A stretch of 64,000 bases of DNA from Clostridium putrefaciens (GCF_900461105.1 NZ_UFWZ01000001.1:1674001-1738000); one strand, 5' to 3'. Counted from the stretch's first letter, positions 46,257-56,125 are shown. Program-made: numbers and translations. Notes: generated by a model from the letters alone, not told the origin.

Positions 46257-46595
46257 TTAGTGATGTTTAGTCCTTTCTAATAATAATCTTCTTATTATAG
46301 CAAAATTATCAAAGATCCTTCCACCAAACACTATAACCGCCGCAATATATATAGGTATACCAAGTCTATCTCCTAGATATGCAAGGCCTGCAGCTAAAGC
46401 AGCATTCCCAAAAAAACCAGATATAAATATATCTGCTTGGAAGTTTTTAGATAGGTAAGCCCTTATAGCTCCAAAAACAGAATCTAGGCAAGCAAGTATA
46501 GCCACAGATATATAAGGTGAAAACTTATCGGGGATATTTACCTTTAAAAACATCCCCATTAAAACTCCAATTAAAAGTCCAATTAACGCTATCAT
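46257..46595 (-). CDS. sbp: Small basic protein Sbp (DUF1290)
   Basis: Membrane protein of 112 residues with three or four helices (about 2-20, 30-48, 56-72, 78-95). The family pattern NIPDKFSPYISVAILACLDS followed by FGAIRAYLSKNFQ is clear. Bacillus has sbp at the end of its ftsA-ftsZ region. Role unknown. It sits between the two DUF881 genes with 14 nt to the upstream one. Confidence 0.93.
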   Translation of the reverse strand: MIALIGLLIGVLMGMFLKVNIPDKFSPYISVAILACLDSVFGAIRAYLSKNFQADIFISGFFGNAALAAGLAYLGDRLGIPIYIAAVIVFGGRIFDNFAIIRRLLLERTKHH

Positions 46596-46609
46596 TTTAT
46601 CACTCCTAT

Positions 46610-47332
46610 TTATTCTACGGCCTTAATATATTCTCGCTTATAGTTTTTGCTAAACTTAGGTATATTTATTGAATCAGACATCTTAATGTCAATATTATAA
46701 TTTTCTAAGTTTTGATAATGAAAAACCCCTGCAAAGTTAACACCCGCTTCTAATGTCTTTTTATTTCCAATAGCGTTTATTTCTATTTTTTCTTTTGGTG
46801 ATATTTTTTCATCATTTATTAAAATAAAGCTATTATTAGAAGAACTCTTTATTCCTGTTTGCAAGGTTATCCTTTTATCATTTATAGATATAGCTTCGGC
46901 CCCTGAAAAGTTTAATTCATTTATTATATATACTAGCTCATAATCAGTTATAAATGCTGTATATGTATTACTAGAAAAAACGGGATCTTTAGGTGTTAAA
47001 GATAATGTTACGCCTGGGCCTGTGGCGTCAATACTACCTAGTATTAATCTACTGTTATCTAATTCTTTTTTTAACTCTTTAGTCACATCTCCACTTTCAG
47101 TAGCTTCTTCCTCATACTTTTTTAATTGCGAGGATATATCATCATTCTTTTTTTGTAGTTCCTCTTTTTGCTTTTGTAACATTTCAACCTCAACACTTAT
47201 TTCTTCTTTATCATAATTGTTTGTTTGAAGCTTTTTATCTTGGCCTCCTAGGAGCTTAAATTGATAAGCGAGTAAGAATCCAAGAATTGCACAAACTATA
47301 GCTACTGACACTTGGGAGTTAATTCTTTTCAC
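46610..47332 (-). CDS. DUF881 membrane-anchored protein, second copy
   Basis: Protein of 240 residues: membrane helix near 8-24, strong coiled coil (about 45-95, MLQKQKEELQKKNDDISSQL), then a domain with GPGVTLSLTPKD, VYIINELNFSGAEAISINDKR and AIGNKKTLEAG. The same core occurs in the gene at 45433-46170. The start is GTG and overlaps the ftsQ stop by 4 nt, so it is translationally coupled to ftsQ. Confidence 0.9.
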   Translation of the reverse strand: MKRINSQVSVAIVCAILGFLLAYQFKLLGGQDKKLQTNNYDKEEISVEVEMLQKQKEELQKKNDDISSQLKKYEEEATESGDVTKELKKELDNSRLILGSIDATGPGVTLSLTPKDPVFSSNTYTAFITDYELVYIINELNFSGAEAISINDKRITLQTGIKSSSNNSFILINDEKISPKEKIEINAIGNKKTLEAGVNFAGVFHYQNLENYNIDIKMSDSINIPKFSKNYKREYIKAVE

Positions 47333-48114
47333 TCTATCACCTCTTCTACAAATATTACCGGGTGTCCTTTAAAACTTACATTTATGTATCCCTTAGATTG
47401 ACTTAATTTAGGTTTACTACAAATTATATTTATTGCTTTATTTAACTTTTCTTCTATGCCATCGCTAGTTCCTATAATTATGCACATATTATTATGATAC
47501 ACCTTTATAAATAAAACATCTTTAATATCTAAGGATGTTATATCTATTCCTGATATATTGTTTTCTATTAAAAAAGAGAATTGTTGCAATATCTTGCTTT
47601 TCCTATCTTCTTTAGGTAACATTTCATTTCCTACTTTAGCATTATTATAATCTAATCCTTCTACATATATTAAATTCATATTCGCAATTTCATCTTTAAT
47701 TTGTAATAATTTTGATTCCTTATCTATAATGAAGTATTTATTATTATTTTCTCCATAAAAAAATGCACTTCTCTCCTCTACACTTAATATAATTGTATTT
47801 GGTAACTTCCTACTTATCTTTACGTTTTTTATGTATGGATTGTCATGTGTTTTTTTAATTATATTCTTACTATTAATATAAAAGATGTTTTTTCCTTTTT
47901 CTAAAGTTGACATTCTTATTATTTCTTCTGATGATATTATATTATTTCCTTTTACTATTATGTTTTCAATACCAAAAACCTTTAGCTTTAAACTTAAGGT
48001 AATTAATATAATAATTAAAAATATAAAAATTATTATATTGCGTTTTAAGGCCTTTCTTTTTTTTCTCTTAATTACAAATGATTTTCTTTGTTTTTTCTTT
48101 GCTATTTCGCCCAT
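47329..48114 (-). CDS. ftsQ: Cell division protein FtsQ/DivIB
   Basis: Single-pass protein that stabilises the FtsL-FtsB-type division complex. A very basic N-terminal tail (KKKQRKSFVIKRKKRKALKR) precedes one membrane helix (about 26-44) and a POTRA domain starting IENIIVKGNNIISSEEIIRM. A beta domain follows with LSVEERSAFFYGEN. Length 261. AAAAGGAG precedes the ATG. A 145-nt gap with a hairpin separates it from ftsW. Confidence 0.93.
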   Translation of the reverse strand: MGEIAKKKQRKSFVIKRKKRKALKRNIIIFIFLIIILITLSLKLKVFGIENIIVKGNNIISSEEIIRMSTLEKGKNIFYINSKNIIKKTHDNPYIKNVKISRKLPNTIILSVEERSAFFYGENNNKYFIIDKESKLLQIKDEIANMNLIYVEGLDYNNAKVGNEMLPKEDRKSKILQQFSFLIENNISGIDITSLDIKDVLFIKVYHNNMCIIIGTSDGIEEKLNKAINIICSKPKLSQSKGYINVSFKGHPVIFVEEVIE

Positions 48115-48140
48115 TTTAATCTCCTTTTACAACTTTAAGG

Positions 48141-48180
48141 ATTCTTATTATTATAATAACATTAATTTAATAATAAGAAT
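48141..48180. repeat. Inverted repeat before ftsQ
   Basis: ATTCTTATTATT and AATAATAAGAAT form a 12-bp AT-rich stem with a 16-nt loop, about 30 nt before the ftsQ start. No T-run follows. It overlaps the 3 prime end of the small open frame at 48151-48219. Confidence 0.5.
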
Positions 48181-48219
48181 ACCTAAAAGTAAATTAGAGC
48201 CTATATTTTCGGAATACAT
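48151..48219 (-). CDS. Candidate 22-residue hydrophobic small protein
   Basis: ATG with AGAGGTG about 6 nt upstream opens a frame for MYSENIGSNLLLGILIIKLM plus two Leu, then TAA: a polar start and a short hydrophobic helix, as in small membrane proteins. The same frame is open for 27 further codons upstream to a GTG at 48300 that overlaps the end of ftsW. There is no homology evidence and the AT-rich hairpin covers its end, so this may be chance. Confidence 0.22.
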   Translation of the reverse strand: MYSENIGSNLLLGILIIKLMLL

Positions 48220-48259
48220 ATTGACACCTCTATGCACTCCAACTAATATAGCCTCTACT

Positions 48260-49366
48260 TTAAATGCTGTCCGTCTGCCTAGATATATTAAGAAGTACAC
48301 CCATAGCAATAAGATTTATAACTAAAGAAGATCCTCCATAACTTATAAAAGGAAGTGGCACTCCAGTTACAGGCATAGAACCTGTTACCACTGCAATATT
48401 TATTATGGCTTGAACTGCTATTATAGACGTTATTCCTGTAGCTAAAAGTGTTCCATAAATATCTTTTGCTTTAGATGCGGTTCGTATTCCCCTCCATATA
48501 AAAATTAAAAATAGTAGTATTATAAAAAGACAACCTACAAGCCCAAGCTCCTCTCCAATTATAGCGAATATAAAGTCATTATGTGGCTCTGGCATGTAAT
48601 ACGCCTTTTGTCTTGATTTACCAAGGCCTAGACCTAATATCTTTCCTGAACCGAGAGCAAGCAGTGATTGTATTAATTGATATCCATTTTTAACTGGATC
48701 TTTCCATGGATCTATAAAATTTAAAAGCCTATCCCTTCTATAAGATTCAGAGAATATAAATACTACCCCTAATGCAAAAAGACCTGGCGTAACTATTCCA
48801 AATAAGTGAAGTGCCCTCCCCCCTGCTACAAATAAAATTATAAGGGTAACTATCATTATAACTGATGCTATACTTAAGTTCTTTTCTAAAAGAATCATAC
48901 CTGCATAAAATCCAGAAACTAAAAGATAGGGTACTATTCCGTATAGAAAGCTATTAATTTTATTGCCTTTGTATTCTAAACTTTTAGCCATGTACACTAC
49001 TACTACATATTTTACAATTTCAGAAGGTTGAAATGATGCAGGACCAATTCGTATCCATCTTTGAGCACCATTTACTCCTTCAAAAGCAAAAACAAGAAAT
49101 AATAGTGGAACACAAGCAATCATAAGTAGAGTTGTATATTTCTTTAACTTATGATAATCATAGTTCATAAATATACACATCGTTGTAACTCCTAAAACAG
49201 CCCAAAGAGCCTGCCTTTTTAAATAAAACATACTATCTTTCTTTCCATATAACGCTATATAAGAGCTGGCACTATAAACCATTATGACCCCTATAGCAAG
49301 AAGAATTAATATAGAAGCAAACATAATAAAATCTATTTGCTTAATATTCTTTTTCTTTTTTTTCAT
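48260..49366 (-). CDS. ftsW: FtsW/SpoVE-type lipid II polymerase
   Basis: SEDS-family peptidoglycan glycosyltransferase with ten membrane segments over 368 residues. AQRWIRIGPASFQPSEIVKY, NGYQLIQSLLALGSGKILG and PEPHNDFIFAIIGEELGLVG are family signatures, ending in GVPLPFISYGGSSLV. It is in the murE-murF-mraY-ftsW row where SpoVE or FtsW is expected; sequence reading alone does not tell whether it serves division, cortex synthesis or both. The partner transpeptidase is probably SpoVD at 53404-55584. Confidence 0.93.
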   Translation of the reverse strand: MKKKKKNIKQIDFIMFASILILLAIGVIMVYSASSYIALYGKKDSMFYLKRQALWAVLGVTTMCIFMNYDYHKLKKYTTLLMIACVPLLFLVFAFEGVNGAQRWIRIGPASFQPSEIVKYVVVVYMAKSLEYKGNKINSFLYGIVPYLLVSGFYAGMILLEKNLSIASVIMIVTLIILFVAGGRALHLFGIVTPGLFALGVVFIFSESYRRDRLLNFIDPWKDPVKNGYQLIQSLLALGSGKILGLGLGKSRQKAYYMPEPHNDFIFAIIGEELGLVGCLFIILLFLIFIWRGIRTASKAKDIYGTLLATGITSIIAVQAIINIAVVTGSMPVTGVPLPFISYGGSSLVINLIAMGVLLNISRQTDSI

Positions 49367-49387
49367 AAATATCCTCCTTAGTCAATT

Positions 49388-50365
49388 TTAAAAAGCAAGG
49401 AATCCTATTAAGCATAATATAACTGTTATTATTAAAAAACTAGTAACTATTTTTGTTTCTGGCCACCCGAGTTGTTCAAAGTGATGATGTATAGGTGCCA
49501 TCTTGAATACCCTTTTACCTGTTAATTTAAAGGATGTTACTTGAATTATAACTGAAAGCGTTTCTATTACATAAATACCACCTACTATGAAAAGTAGCAG
49601 TTGTAGTTGAAGTGCCACAGCAACCATTGCTACAGCTCCTCCAAGTGCTAGAGAGCCTGTATCTCCCATGAATATTCTAGCAGGAAATGCATTAAACCTT
49701 AAAAATCCAAGTAGTGATCCAGCTAAAATCAAACAAAATATTGAAAGAGTATAATGCCCCATTCCAAAACTAACTAAGGCAAAAAATGTTATTACTAGTA
49801 GTGTAACTGATGTAGCAAGTCCATCAAGTCCATCAGTCAAATTTACAGCATTGGTAACTCCAGTAAAATAAACCAACATAAAAGGTATATATAGTATACC
49901 TAAATTTATGGTATCACCAGTAAATGGAATGAGTAATTCAGTTCCAATTTTACCATAAGCATAATAAGATAAAATTGATGATACAATAATAAGTAATACC
50001 ATCTTTTGCTTTGCACTTAGTCCTTGGTTGTCTTTATGTCTTATCTTCATATAATCATCTAAAAAACCTACAAATCCGAATCCTATAAATGCGTACAGTG
50101 CAACCATGGCCTCATCACTTGGTTTTCCTATCATTATAATCATAGAAATTAAAGTAGATATAATGAAAATTATTCCTCCCATTGTAGGTGTTCCTGCTTT
50201 TTTCTGATGTGTTTTAGGACCATCTGACCTTATATTTTGACCAAATTTAAGTTTTGAAAGTATAGGTATTGCTATAGGTGCTAAAATTGACACTATTATA
50301 AACCCTATCAATATTGAAAATATATTATAATAATTTAATAAATTATTCATGCTGTTTATATTCAT
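49388..50365 (-). CDS. mraY: Phospho-N-acetylmuramoyl-pentapeptide transferase
   Basis: Makes lipid I on the inner membrane face. Ten membrane segments in 325 residues. [39 protein letters not shown] (catalytic Asp pair), [13 protein letters not shown] and [13 protein letters not shown] are the standard motifs, and the loop [15 protein letters not shown] is present. Located between murF and ftsW with about 20 nt on either side. Confidence 0.97.
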   Translation of the reverse strand: MNINSMNNLLNYYNIFSILIGFIIVSILAPIAIPILSKLKFGQNIRSDGPKTHQKKAGTPTMGGIIFIISTLISMIIMIGKPSDEAMVALYAFIGFGFVGFLDDYMKIRHKDNQGLSAKQKMVLLIIVSSILSYYAYGKIGTELLIPFTGDTINLGILYIPFMLVYFTGVTNAVNLTDGLDGLATSVTLLVITFFALVSFGMGHYTLSIFCLILAGSLLGFLRFNAFPARIFMGDTGSLALGGAVAMVAVALQLQLLLFIVGGIYVIETLSVIIQVTSFKLTGKRVFKMAPIHHHFEQLGWPETKIVTSFLIITVILCLIGFLAF

Positions 50366-50387
50366 AACTCTTTAACTTCCCCCCTCT

Positions 50388-51779
50388 TTAGTTGTATATC
50401 TTTTTTAATTCTTCAGTTATTGATTCAAACTTCATAGACCTTGAAGCCTTAACTAAAACCAAATCTTTTTTTCTTATTATTTTATGAAGACTTTTTATGG
50501 CTTCATTTGTATTTTTAAATAAAAACACATTATATTCATCATTATACCCTTGTGCCATTTCTAAAGAAAATTCTCCAACTGCTACTAATATATCTATACC
50601 TTTATCCTTTGCATAACTCCCGATTTCTTTATGAGCACCTCTAGAATACTCACCAAGCTCCTTCATAGTACCAAGTATGGCAACTTTTCTGGATTTGTCT
50701 AAGTTTGCTTGAACATCTATGGCTGCCTTAATTGAATCAGGGCTTGAATTATAACAATCATTTATTATATCTATATTTTCCCCCTTTATTATGTCTAACC
50801 TCATAGAAGAGACTTCTAAAGATTTTAAGGATTCCCCCATTTGTTTTATATCTATGCCCATTAAATATCCACAACTGATAGCTAAAAGTGCATTTTCAAT
50901 ATTATGTACTCCTGGTACCGGTAAGCTTACTCTGCCTAAATCTTTTCCCTTATAAATCAAAGAAAACTCACTAGAACTTTCTTTTAAATTAATGTTATTT
51001 GCTTTAAAATCACTGTTATCTTTTGATATAGATGTTCTTACAATTTTAAACTTTTCACTATTTACTTTAAAAAGCATAGGATCTTCATTATTTATTATTA
51101 ATATATTATCTTCTTTAAAAAAGTCTGTTATTTCCATTTTAGCTTTTAAAATATTATCCTTAGTTTTTAAATTTTGAATGTGAGATAATCCAATGTTTGT
51201 TATTACGGCCATATCTGGTTTTGAAACCTCCGCTAGGTTATGAATCTCATTTAAATTGCTCATACCAAGTTCAAGCACGGCTATTTCATAGCTTTCATCC
51301 ATCTGTAATATCATTAAAGGGAGTCCTATGTGATTATTAAAATTCCCTTTAGTTTTAAAAACTTTAAATTTACTGCTTAAAACAGCTGACATCATATCCT
51401 TAGTTGTAGTCTTACCTGTAGATCCTGTGATTCCTATTACCTTTATATCTGATTTTTCTCTTTTATATTGAGCCATTTTTAATAAGGCTTCGTTGCAATT
51501 TCCAACTTTTATTATGATAAAATTATTGTATTTAGATAATAAATCTTCACTTTTAAAATTTATTTCATCTAATATACATAAACTTGCTCCCTTTTTTATT
51601 GCTTCTTCAATAAAATGATTTCCATTGAAATTATCACCTTTTAATGCTAAAAATATACTCTTTTCATCTATCTTTCTTGTATCAGTATTTATATCATTAA
51701 AATCTATTTCACCTTTTTTTAAATAAATATGCCCTTTTGTGCTTTCTACAATCTCATCTAAGGTTAAACCTATCATCAT
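50388..51779 (-). CDS. murF: UDP-N-acetylmuramoyl-tripeptide--D-alanyl-D-alanine ligase
   Basis: Adds D-Ala-D-Ala to the nucleotide tripeptide. Mur ligase of 463 residues: N-terminal substrate domain (DINTDTRKIDEKSIFLALKG), ATP loop ITGSTGKTTTKDMM near 115, central ENALLAISCGYLMG and a C-terminal Rossmann domain with NDCYNSSPDSIKAAID. It starts 5 nt after the murE stop. Confidence 0.96.
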   Translation of the reverse strand: MMIGLTLDEIVESTKGHIYLKKGEIDFNDINTDTRKIDEKSIFLALKGDNFNGNHFIEEAIKKGASLCILDEINFKSEDLLSKYNNFIIIKVGNCNEALLKMAQYKREKSDIKVIGITGSTGKTTTKDMMSAVLSSKFKVFKTKGNFNNHIGLPLMILQMDESYEIAVLELGMSNLNEIHNLAEVSKPDMAVITNIGLSHIQNLKTKDNILKAKMEITDFFKEDNILIINNEDPMLFKVNSEKFKIVRTSISKDNSDFKANNINLKESSSEFSLIYKGKDLGRVSLPVPGVHNIENALLAISCGYLMGIDIKQMGESLKSLEVSSMRLDIIKGENIDIINDCYNSSPDSIKAAIDVQANLDKSRKVAILGTMKELGEYSRGAHKEIGSYAKDKGIDILVAVGEFSLEMAQGYNDEYNVFLFKNTNEAIKSLHKIIRKKDLVLVKASRSMKFESITEELKKIYN

Positions 51780-51784
51780 AATAC

Positions 51785-53257
51785 CTACTTTCTACTAAAT
51801 TTATTGTTTAATATCTCTTCTACTATTTCTCTTTCATCAAAATGGATGGTTTTTTCCTTTAAGACTTGGTAAGTTTCATGCCCCTTACCTGCAATTAATA
51901 TAACATCGTCCTTTTTTGCTATGTAAATAGCCTTTTCAATAGCTTTTTTTCTATCTTCTATTACTATGCAATTTTCTTTATCTTTTATTCCTAACATTAT
52001 GTCTTGTATTATATTAATGGGATCTTCTGACCTTGGGTTATCTGATGTAATTATTGTAATGTCGCTAAGTCTTTCCCCTATACTACCCATTATAGATCTT
52101 TTCCCTTTATCTCTATCGCCACCACATCCATAAACGCTTATAAGTCTACCTTTTGTGAGGTCTTTTAATGTAGATAATACATTTTCTAGACCATCTGGTG
52201 TATGAGCATAATCTAAAATTATATCAAATTCTAAATCTTTATCCTTAGCTACTGTTTCGCATCTTCCAGGAACTATAGACCTTTCTAATCCTTTTTGTAT
52301 ACATTTCATGTCTATGCCACTTTTAACACATATAGAAATTGCTCCAAGAGCATTATAAATATTATAATTTCCAGGTATACTAATTTTCATATCATATTCA
52401 GTGTTTTGAAAGTCCATATTAAAAGAAATTTCCTTTAGATAACTTTTTATGTTGTAAGCTTTAAAGTCTGATTCTGCTATTATAGAGTATGTGTTTTTTA
52501 TTATATTTTCTTTTTTTATATCACTTAAAACTCTTTTACCATAAGAATCATCTACATTAATAGTAGCATATTCACTATTTTTAAATAACTTTAGTTTGCA
52601 ATTATAGTAGTTTTCAAAAGTTTTATGAAAATCCAAATGATCTTGTGTAAGATTTGTAAACATGGATGATTTGAATTTAATTCCATAGACTCTATCTAGA
52701 GCTAAGGAATGAGATGAAACTTCCATAACACAATAATCCGTTCCTTCTTTAACCATTTCGCTAAGTAAACATTGCAATTCTAAAGATTCTGGAGTAGTTC
52801 TTTCAGAAGGTATCGGAGTTTTTCCTATAAAATTTGCTATAGTTCCTATAAGTCCTACTTTATATCCCGCTTCCTCTAATATAGACTTAATCATATATGA
52901 AGTTGTAGTCTTACCATTAGTGCCTGTAATTCCTATTAAGTTTATTTTTTTTGAAGGATTATTATAATAATTGGCCGCCGCTTTGGCTAAAGCTTTTCTT
53001 GTATCTGCTACTTTAATAACTGTAATACCTTTTACCTTAGGATCAAAATCAGTATTTTCTAGGACAATAACTTTTGCGCCTTTTTTTATAGCTTCATCTA
53101 TATATAAGTGTCCATCAACTTTTAAACCCTTTATACAAAAAAACATATCATCAGTAGTAACCTTTTTAGAATTATATTCTATTTTCCTAATATCACCTTC
53201 AAAAACTTCGGATACAAATGTAAATTTTATTTCTTTAAGAATGTTTTTAATTTCCAT
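51785..53257 (-). CDS. murE: UDP-MurNAc-tripeptide synthetase (meso-DAP adding)
   Basis: Adds the third amino acid of the stem peptide. ATP loop GITGTNGKTTTSYMI near 113; MEVSSHSLALDRVYG; FTNLTQDHLDFHKTFENYYN; and in the C-terminal domain DNPRSEDP, the motif that selects meso-diaminopimelate. With dapF in the window this supports DAP-type peptidoglycan. Length 490. It is separated from spoVD by 146 nt holding two inverted repeats. Confidence 0.96.
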   Translation of the reverse strand: MEIKNILKEIKFTFVSEVFEGDIRKIEYNSKKVTTDDMFFCIKGLKVDGHLYIDEAIKKGAKVIVLENTDFDPKVKGITVIKVADTRKALAKAAANYYNNPSKKINLIGITGTNGKTTTSYMIKSILEEAGYKVGLIGTIANFIGKTPIPSERTTPESLELQCLLSEMVKEGTDYCVMEVSSHSLALDRVYGIKFKSSMFTNLTQDHLDFHKTFENYYNCKLKLFKNSEYATINVDDSYGKRVLSDIKKENIIKNTYSIIAESDFKAYNIKSYLKEISFNMDFQNTEYDMKISIPGNYNIYNALGAISICVKSGIDMKCIQKGLERSIVPGRCETVAKDKDLEFDIILDYAHTPDGLENVLSTLKDLTKGRLISVYGCGGDRDKGKRSIMGSIGERLSDITIITSDNPRSEDPINIIQDIMLGIKDKENCIVIEDRKKAIEKAIYIAKKDDVILIAGKGHETYQVLKEKTIHFDEREIVEEILNNKFSRK

Positions 53258-53282
53258 CTTAGCATCTCCCTATATTAATATG

Positions 53283-53320
53283 CCTATTTAAATATATAAA
53301 TTACGATATATTTAAATAGG
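53283..53320. repeat. 15-bp inverted repeat before murE
   Basis: CCTATTTAAATATAT and ATATATTTAAATAGG are perfect arms with an 8-nt loop, ending about 26 nt before the murE start. It is not followed by a T-run in the direction of murE, so a leader hairpin or binding site is as likely as a terminator. Confidence 0.6.
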
Positions 53321-53353
53321 TTTTGCAAAACTATATTATACTAAAATAATATT

Positions 53354-53384
53354 GGCATGTGGTATAAGCTTTATTCCACATGCC
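53354..53384 (-). terminator. Hairpin after spoVD
   Basis: GGCATGTGG pairs with CCACATGCC, and inside it ATAA with TTAT. It lies 20 nt after the spoVD stop. The following minus-strand sequence AATATTATTTTAG is only moderately T-rich, so this may be a weak terminator. Confidence 0.55.
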
Positions 53385-53403
53385 TAAAGTTTAAATATTT
53401 TAA

Positions 53404-55584
53404 CTAATCAATTCCTGTAGGACTTAATAGTATATGAATATTTGTTCCGTACTTTACTATGGTATCTGCTTCTAAATTCTGTTCTATTACCATGCCGTCG
53501 CCTTCCATAGTAGCTTCTAGTCCTATAGAATTTAATATACTTAAAGCACCATCTTTAGAATATCCAGTTAAACTTGGCACTATAACTTCTTTATTATAAT
53601 TATAACTTTTATCAGCATAAAGTAATATCTTTTTATTTTCCTTTATGGTATAGCCTGGTTTAGGACTCATATCATAAATACTGTCTAATTCCCCAGTTAC
53701 TTCATAACTTAGATTATTAGACTTTAATATCTTTATAGCTTCTGCTTTTTTCATTCCTCTTACATCCGGAACGATAATATCTTTTAGAAGACTTTCTTCA
53801 ACACTTTTATCATCTGAATCTGGCTTTATATGGAGATAATTAAAAATGTTATTAAAAACTTGCTTAGCTACAGGTGTTGCTATAACTCCTGCATAATATT
53901 CTCCTGAACTAGGTTCATCAATAGAAATAAATACAGTTATTTCAGGATCATGAGCTGGTGCCATTCCAACAAAGGAAGCTACATATTTACCATGTTCATA
54001 AGTTCCACTTTGTGAATTAACCTTTTGAGCAGTACCAGTTTTTCCTGCTATATGATAACCTTCTATATGAGCTCTCTTTCCACTACCTTGTGCAATAACA
54101 TTTTCTAGATAACTTCTTAAAAGTTTAGTATTCTCTTCGCTGACTACCCTTTTTTCTCCATAATCTTCATAGGTCTTATAAACATTATTTTCTTCGATAT
54201 TCATAATTTGCTTCATAACGTGTGGTCTTACCCATACTCCATTATTAGCTAGGGTATTAAAGGCTGCTAAAAATTGTATTGGGCTTACTGTATTTGTTTG
54301 ACCAAAGGATATTGTAGCAAGATCTACCTCACTTATAGTCTCAGTTTTCTTAACTATACCTTTAGCTTCACCCGGAAGATCTATCCCTGTCTTTTGCCCA
54401 AATCCAAAGGCTTTAATATACTTATTAAGCTTTTCTCTTTGAAGCTTTTGACCAACATTTACAAATCCTACGTTACAAGAATTTTTTAATATTTCTTGAA
54501 AGTTTTGTTCTCCATGTCCTGTCCTTTTCCAGCAATGTATAGTTCTATTAGCAACCTTAATACTTCCATTGCACATAAATTTACTAGAATCATCAATAAG
54601 GCCTTCTTCCATTGCCCCAATTGATGTAATAACTTTAAAGATAGATCCTGGTTCATAGGTATCATTTACTATTTTATTTCTCCATTTCTTTTGAAGGTCA
54701 TCCATAGACTCATTTTCTTCTTTAGGTTTATTAGGATTAAAATCCGGCTTATTAGCTAAAGCATAAACTTCTCCTGTTTTAGGATTCATAACTATTATAG
54801 ATACATTTTTAGCTTGATTATCAATAAGCGCTTGTTCTGCTGCTTGCTCTGCAAATTGCTGAATTTTTTCATCTATAGTTAAAAATATATTCATACCTTC
54901 AGCAGGTTTTCTATACTCTGATATAGTGTGCTCTTTATCTGCACCTCTACTATCTATTTCTAAAATACTTACCCCAAAGGTTCCTGTAAGTTCTTTATTA
55001 TAGGCTAACTCTATACCTGTAAGTCCATCTCCATCTATATTTGTAGTACCTAATACATGAGCTAAAAAGTTATTGTTTGGATAATACCTTTTAGTATCTG
55101 GAGAGACAATCATCCCCCCTATACCTAATGATTTTAACTTATCAGCCTCATCTTTTTCAATTCTTCGGATTAAATTTGCTGATTGCATAACCTTACCATT
55201 TGGAAGCTTTTTATCTAAAATTTTTAATACTTCTTTAGTTTCCATTTCTAAAACCTCAGAAATAGAAGCTGCTATACCCTCATTCGTTAAATCTTCCTTC
55301 TTTAAAAAAGATCTAAATGCATTCATATCTAAATCTGCCCTATAAACATTGGCACTTATAGCTAATTCCTTGCCATTTCTATCTAAGATACTACCCCTTT
55401 TAGCAGAAATCTTTACTTCACTAGTCCACTGTTCTTCTGCTCTTGCTGAATAATCTGGGGATTTTATTATCATTATGTAAAAAAGCCTAGTAATTAAAAT
55501 AGTAAGAGATATAACAAAGAATATGAATATTGTTACTATTCTTTTACGAATTATAACTTGATCATTATATTGAATCTTAGACAA
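53404..55584 (-). CDS. spoVD: SpoVD-type class B penicillin-binding protein with two PASTA domains
   Basis: Transpeptidase of 726 residues: one N-terminal membrane helix (about 15-38), PBP dimerisation domain (about 55-215), transpeptidase domain with SIFK at 314-317 (catalytic Ser314), SCN at 369-371 and KTG at 515-517, then two PASTA repeats (about 595-655 and 662-722; VPDVRGMKKAEAIKIL and VPSLTGYSKDGALSIL). SpoVD with FtsW/SpoVE makes spore cortex; since this is the only class B PBP of the mra cluster here, it might also act in division. Confidence 0.93.
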   Translation of the reverse strand: MSKIQYNDQVIIRKRIVTIFIFFVISLTILITRLFYIMIIKSPDYSARAEEQWTSEVKISAKRGSILDRNGKELAISANVYRADLDMNAFRSFLKKEDLTNEGIAASISEVLEMETKEVLKILDKKLPNGKVMQSANLIRRIEKDEADKLKSLGIGGMIVSPDTKRYYPNNNFLAHVLGTTNIDGDGLTGIELAYNKELTGTFGVSILEIDSRGADKEHTISEYRKPAEGMNIFLTIDEKIQQFAEQAAEQALIDNQAKNVSIIVMNPKTGEVYALANKPDFNPNKPKEENESMDDLQKKWRNKIVNDTYEPGSIFKVITSIGAMEEGLIDDSSKFMCNGSIKVANRTIHCWKRTGHGEQNFQEILKNSCNVGFVNVGQKLQREKLNKYIKAFGFGQKTGIDLPGEAKGIVKKTETISEVDLATISFGQTNTVSPIQFLAAFNTLANNGVWVRPHVMKQIMNIEENNVYKTYEDYGEKRVVSEENTKLLRSYLENVIAQGSGKRAHIEGYHIAGKTGTAQKVNSQSGTYEHGKYVASFVGMAPAHDPEITVFISIDEPSSGEYYAGVIATPVAKQVFNNIFNYLHIKPDSDDKSVEESLLKDIIVPDVRGMKKAEAIKILKSNNLSYEVTGELDSIYDMSPKPGYTIKENKKILLYADKSYNYNKEVIVPSLTGYSKDGALSILNSIGLEATMEGDGMVIEQNLEADTIVKYGTNIHILLSPTGID

Positions 55585-55620
55585 TTATATACCTCCACTG
55601 AAGTGATAGTAGATGTAATT

Positions 55621-56109
55621 TTAAAATAATATATCTTTAAGTTTTTCAACTATATTAAGTTTTTCTTTATTCTTATTAACTTCTTTAAAGTTATTTTTTG
55701 AAAGATCAACAATGAGAGCCTTACTATTGTCAGGTTCCTTCATATTTAATTGTTTTTCTGCTGTGTTTTTTACACTTTCATAAGAGCTAACCCTTAGTAT
55801 ATCAATTTTTAATGCCTCATTTTCTGCCTCAACTTTTTGGATTTGATTTTTTACTGAAGATAAATCTTTTTGTATATTAAATATAATAGCATATCTACTA
55901 GTAAGTAGAATTCCTAAAGCAAAAATAATTAGTATATAACGAATAGTTGATTTTTTCTTTTGATTTTTTTCTTTTGATTTTCTTATTTCTCTTTCTCTTT
56001 TTTCTCTTTGTAGCTTTTTATATTTATCTTTTTTTTCTGTATTTCTTTTAAATTCTGGCATTAATGCGTTACTACCATTAATATAATTTTTCTGCTTTTC
56101 TACTATCAA
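55621..56109 (-). CDS. ftsL: FtsL-type septum formation protein
   Basis: Bitopic protein of 162 residues: a long basic cytoplasmic region (about 20-52, EKKDKYKKLQREKREREIRK), one membrane helix (about 55-74, YILIIFALGILLTSRYAII) and an outer leucine-zipper coiled coil (DLSSVKNQIQKVEAENEALK). This layout and the place between rsmH and the PBP gene identify FtsL, which is poorly conserved in sequence. The start is TTG with GGAGGGG 7 nt upstream. The cytoplasmic part is longer than in Bacillus FtsL. Confidence 0.82.
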   Translation of the reverse strand: MIVEKQKNYINGSNALMPEFKRNTEKKDKYKKLQREKREREIRKSKEKNQKKKSTIRYILIIFALGILLTSRYAIIFNIQKDLSSVKNQIQKVEAENEALKIDILRVSSYESVKNTAEKQLNMKEPDNSKALIVDLSKNNFKEVNKNKEKLNIVEKLKDILF

Positions 56110-56125
56110 TTTATTCCCCTCCGCT

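Noticed and set aside
46610-47332. DUF881 protein as a second FtsL/FtsB
   Set aside because: It has a membrane helix and coiled coil, but the outer domain with GAEAISIN is DUF881, and ftsL is already found at 55621-56109.
47885-48325. Long plus-strand open frame opposite ftsQ and the end of ftsW
   Set aside because: It is antisense to two real genes, has low-complexity I/K/F/N composition and no ribosome site.
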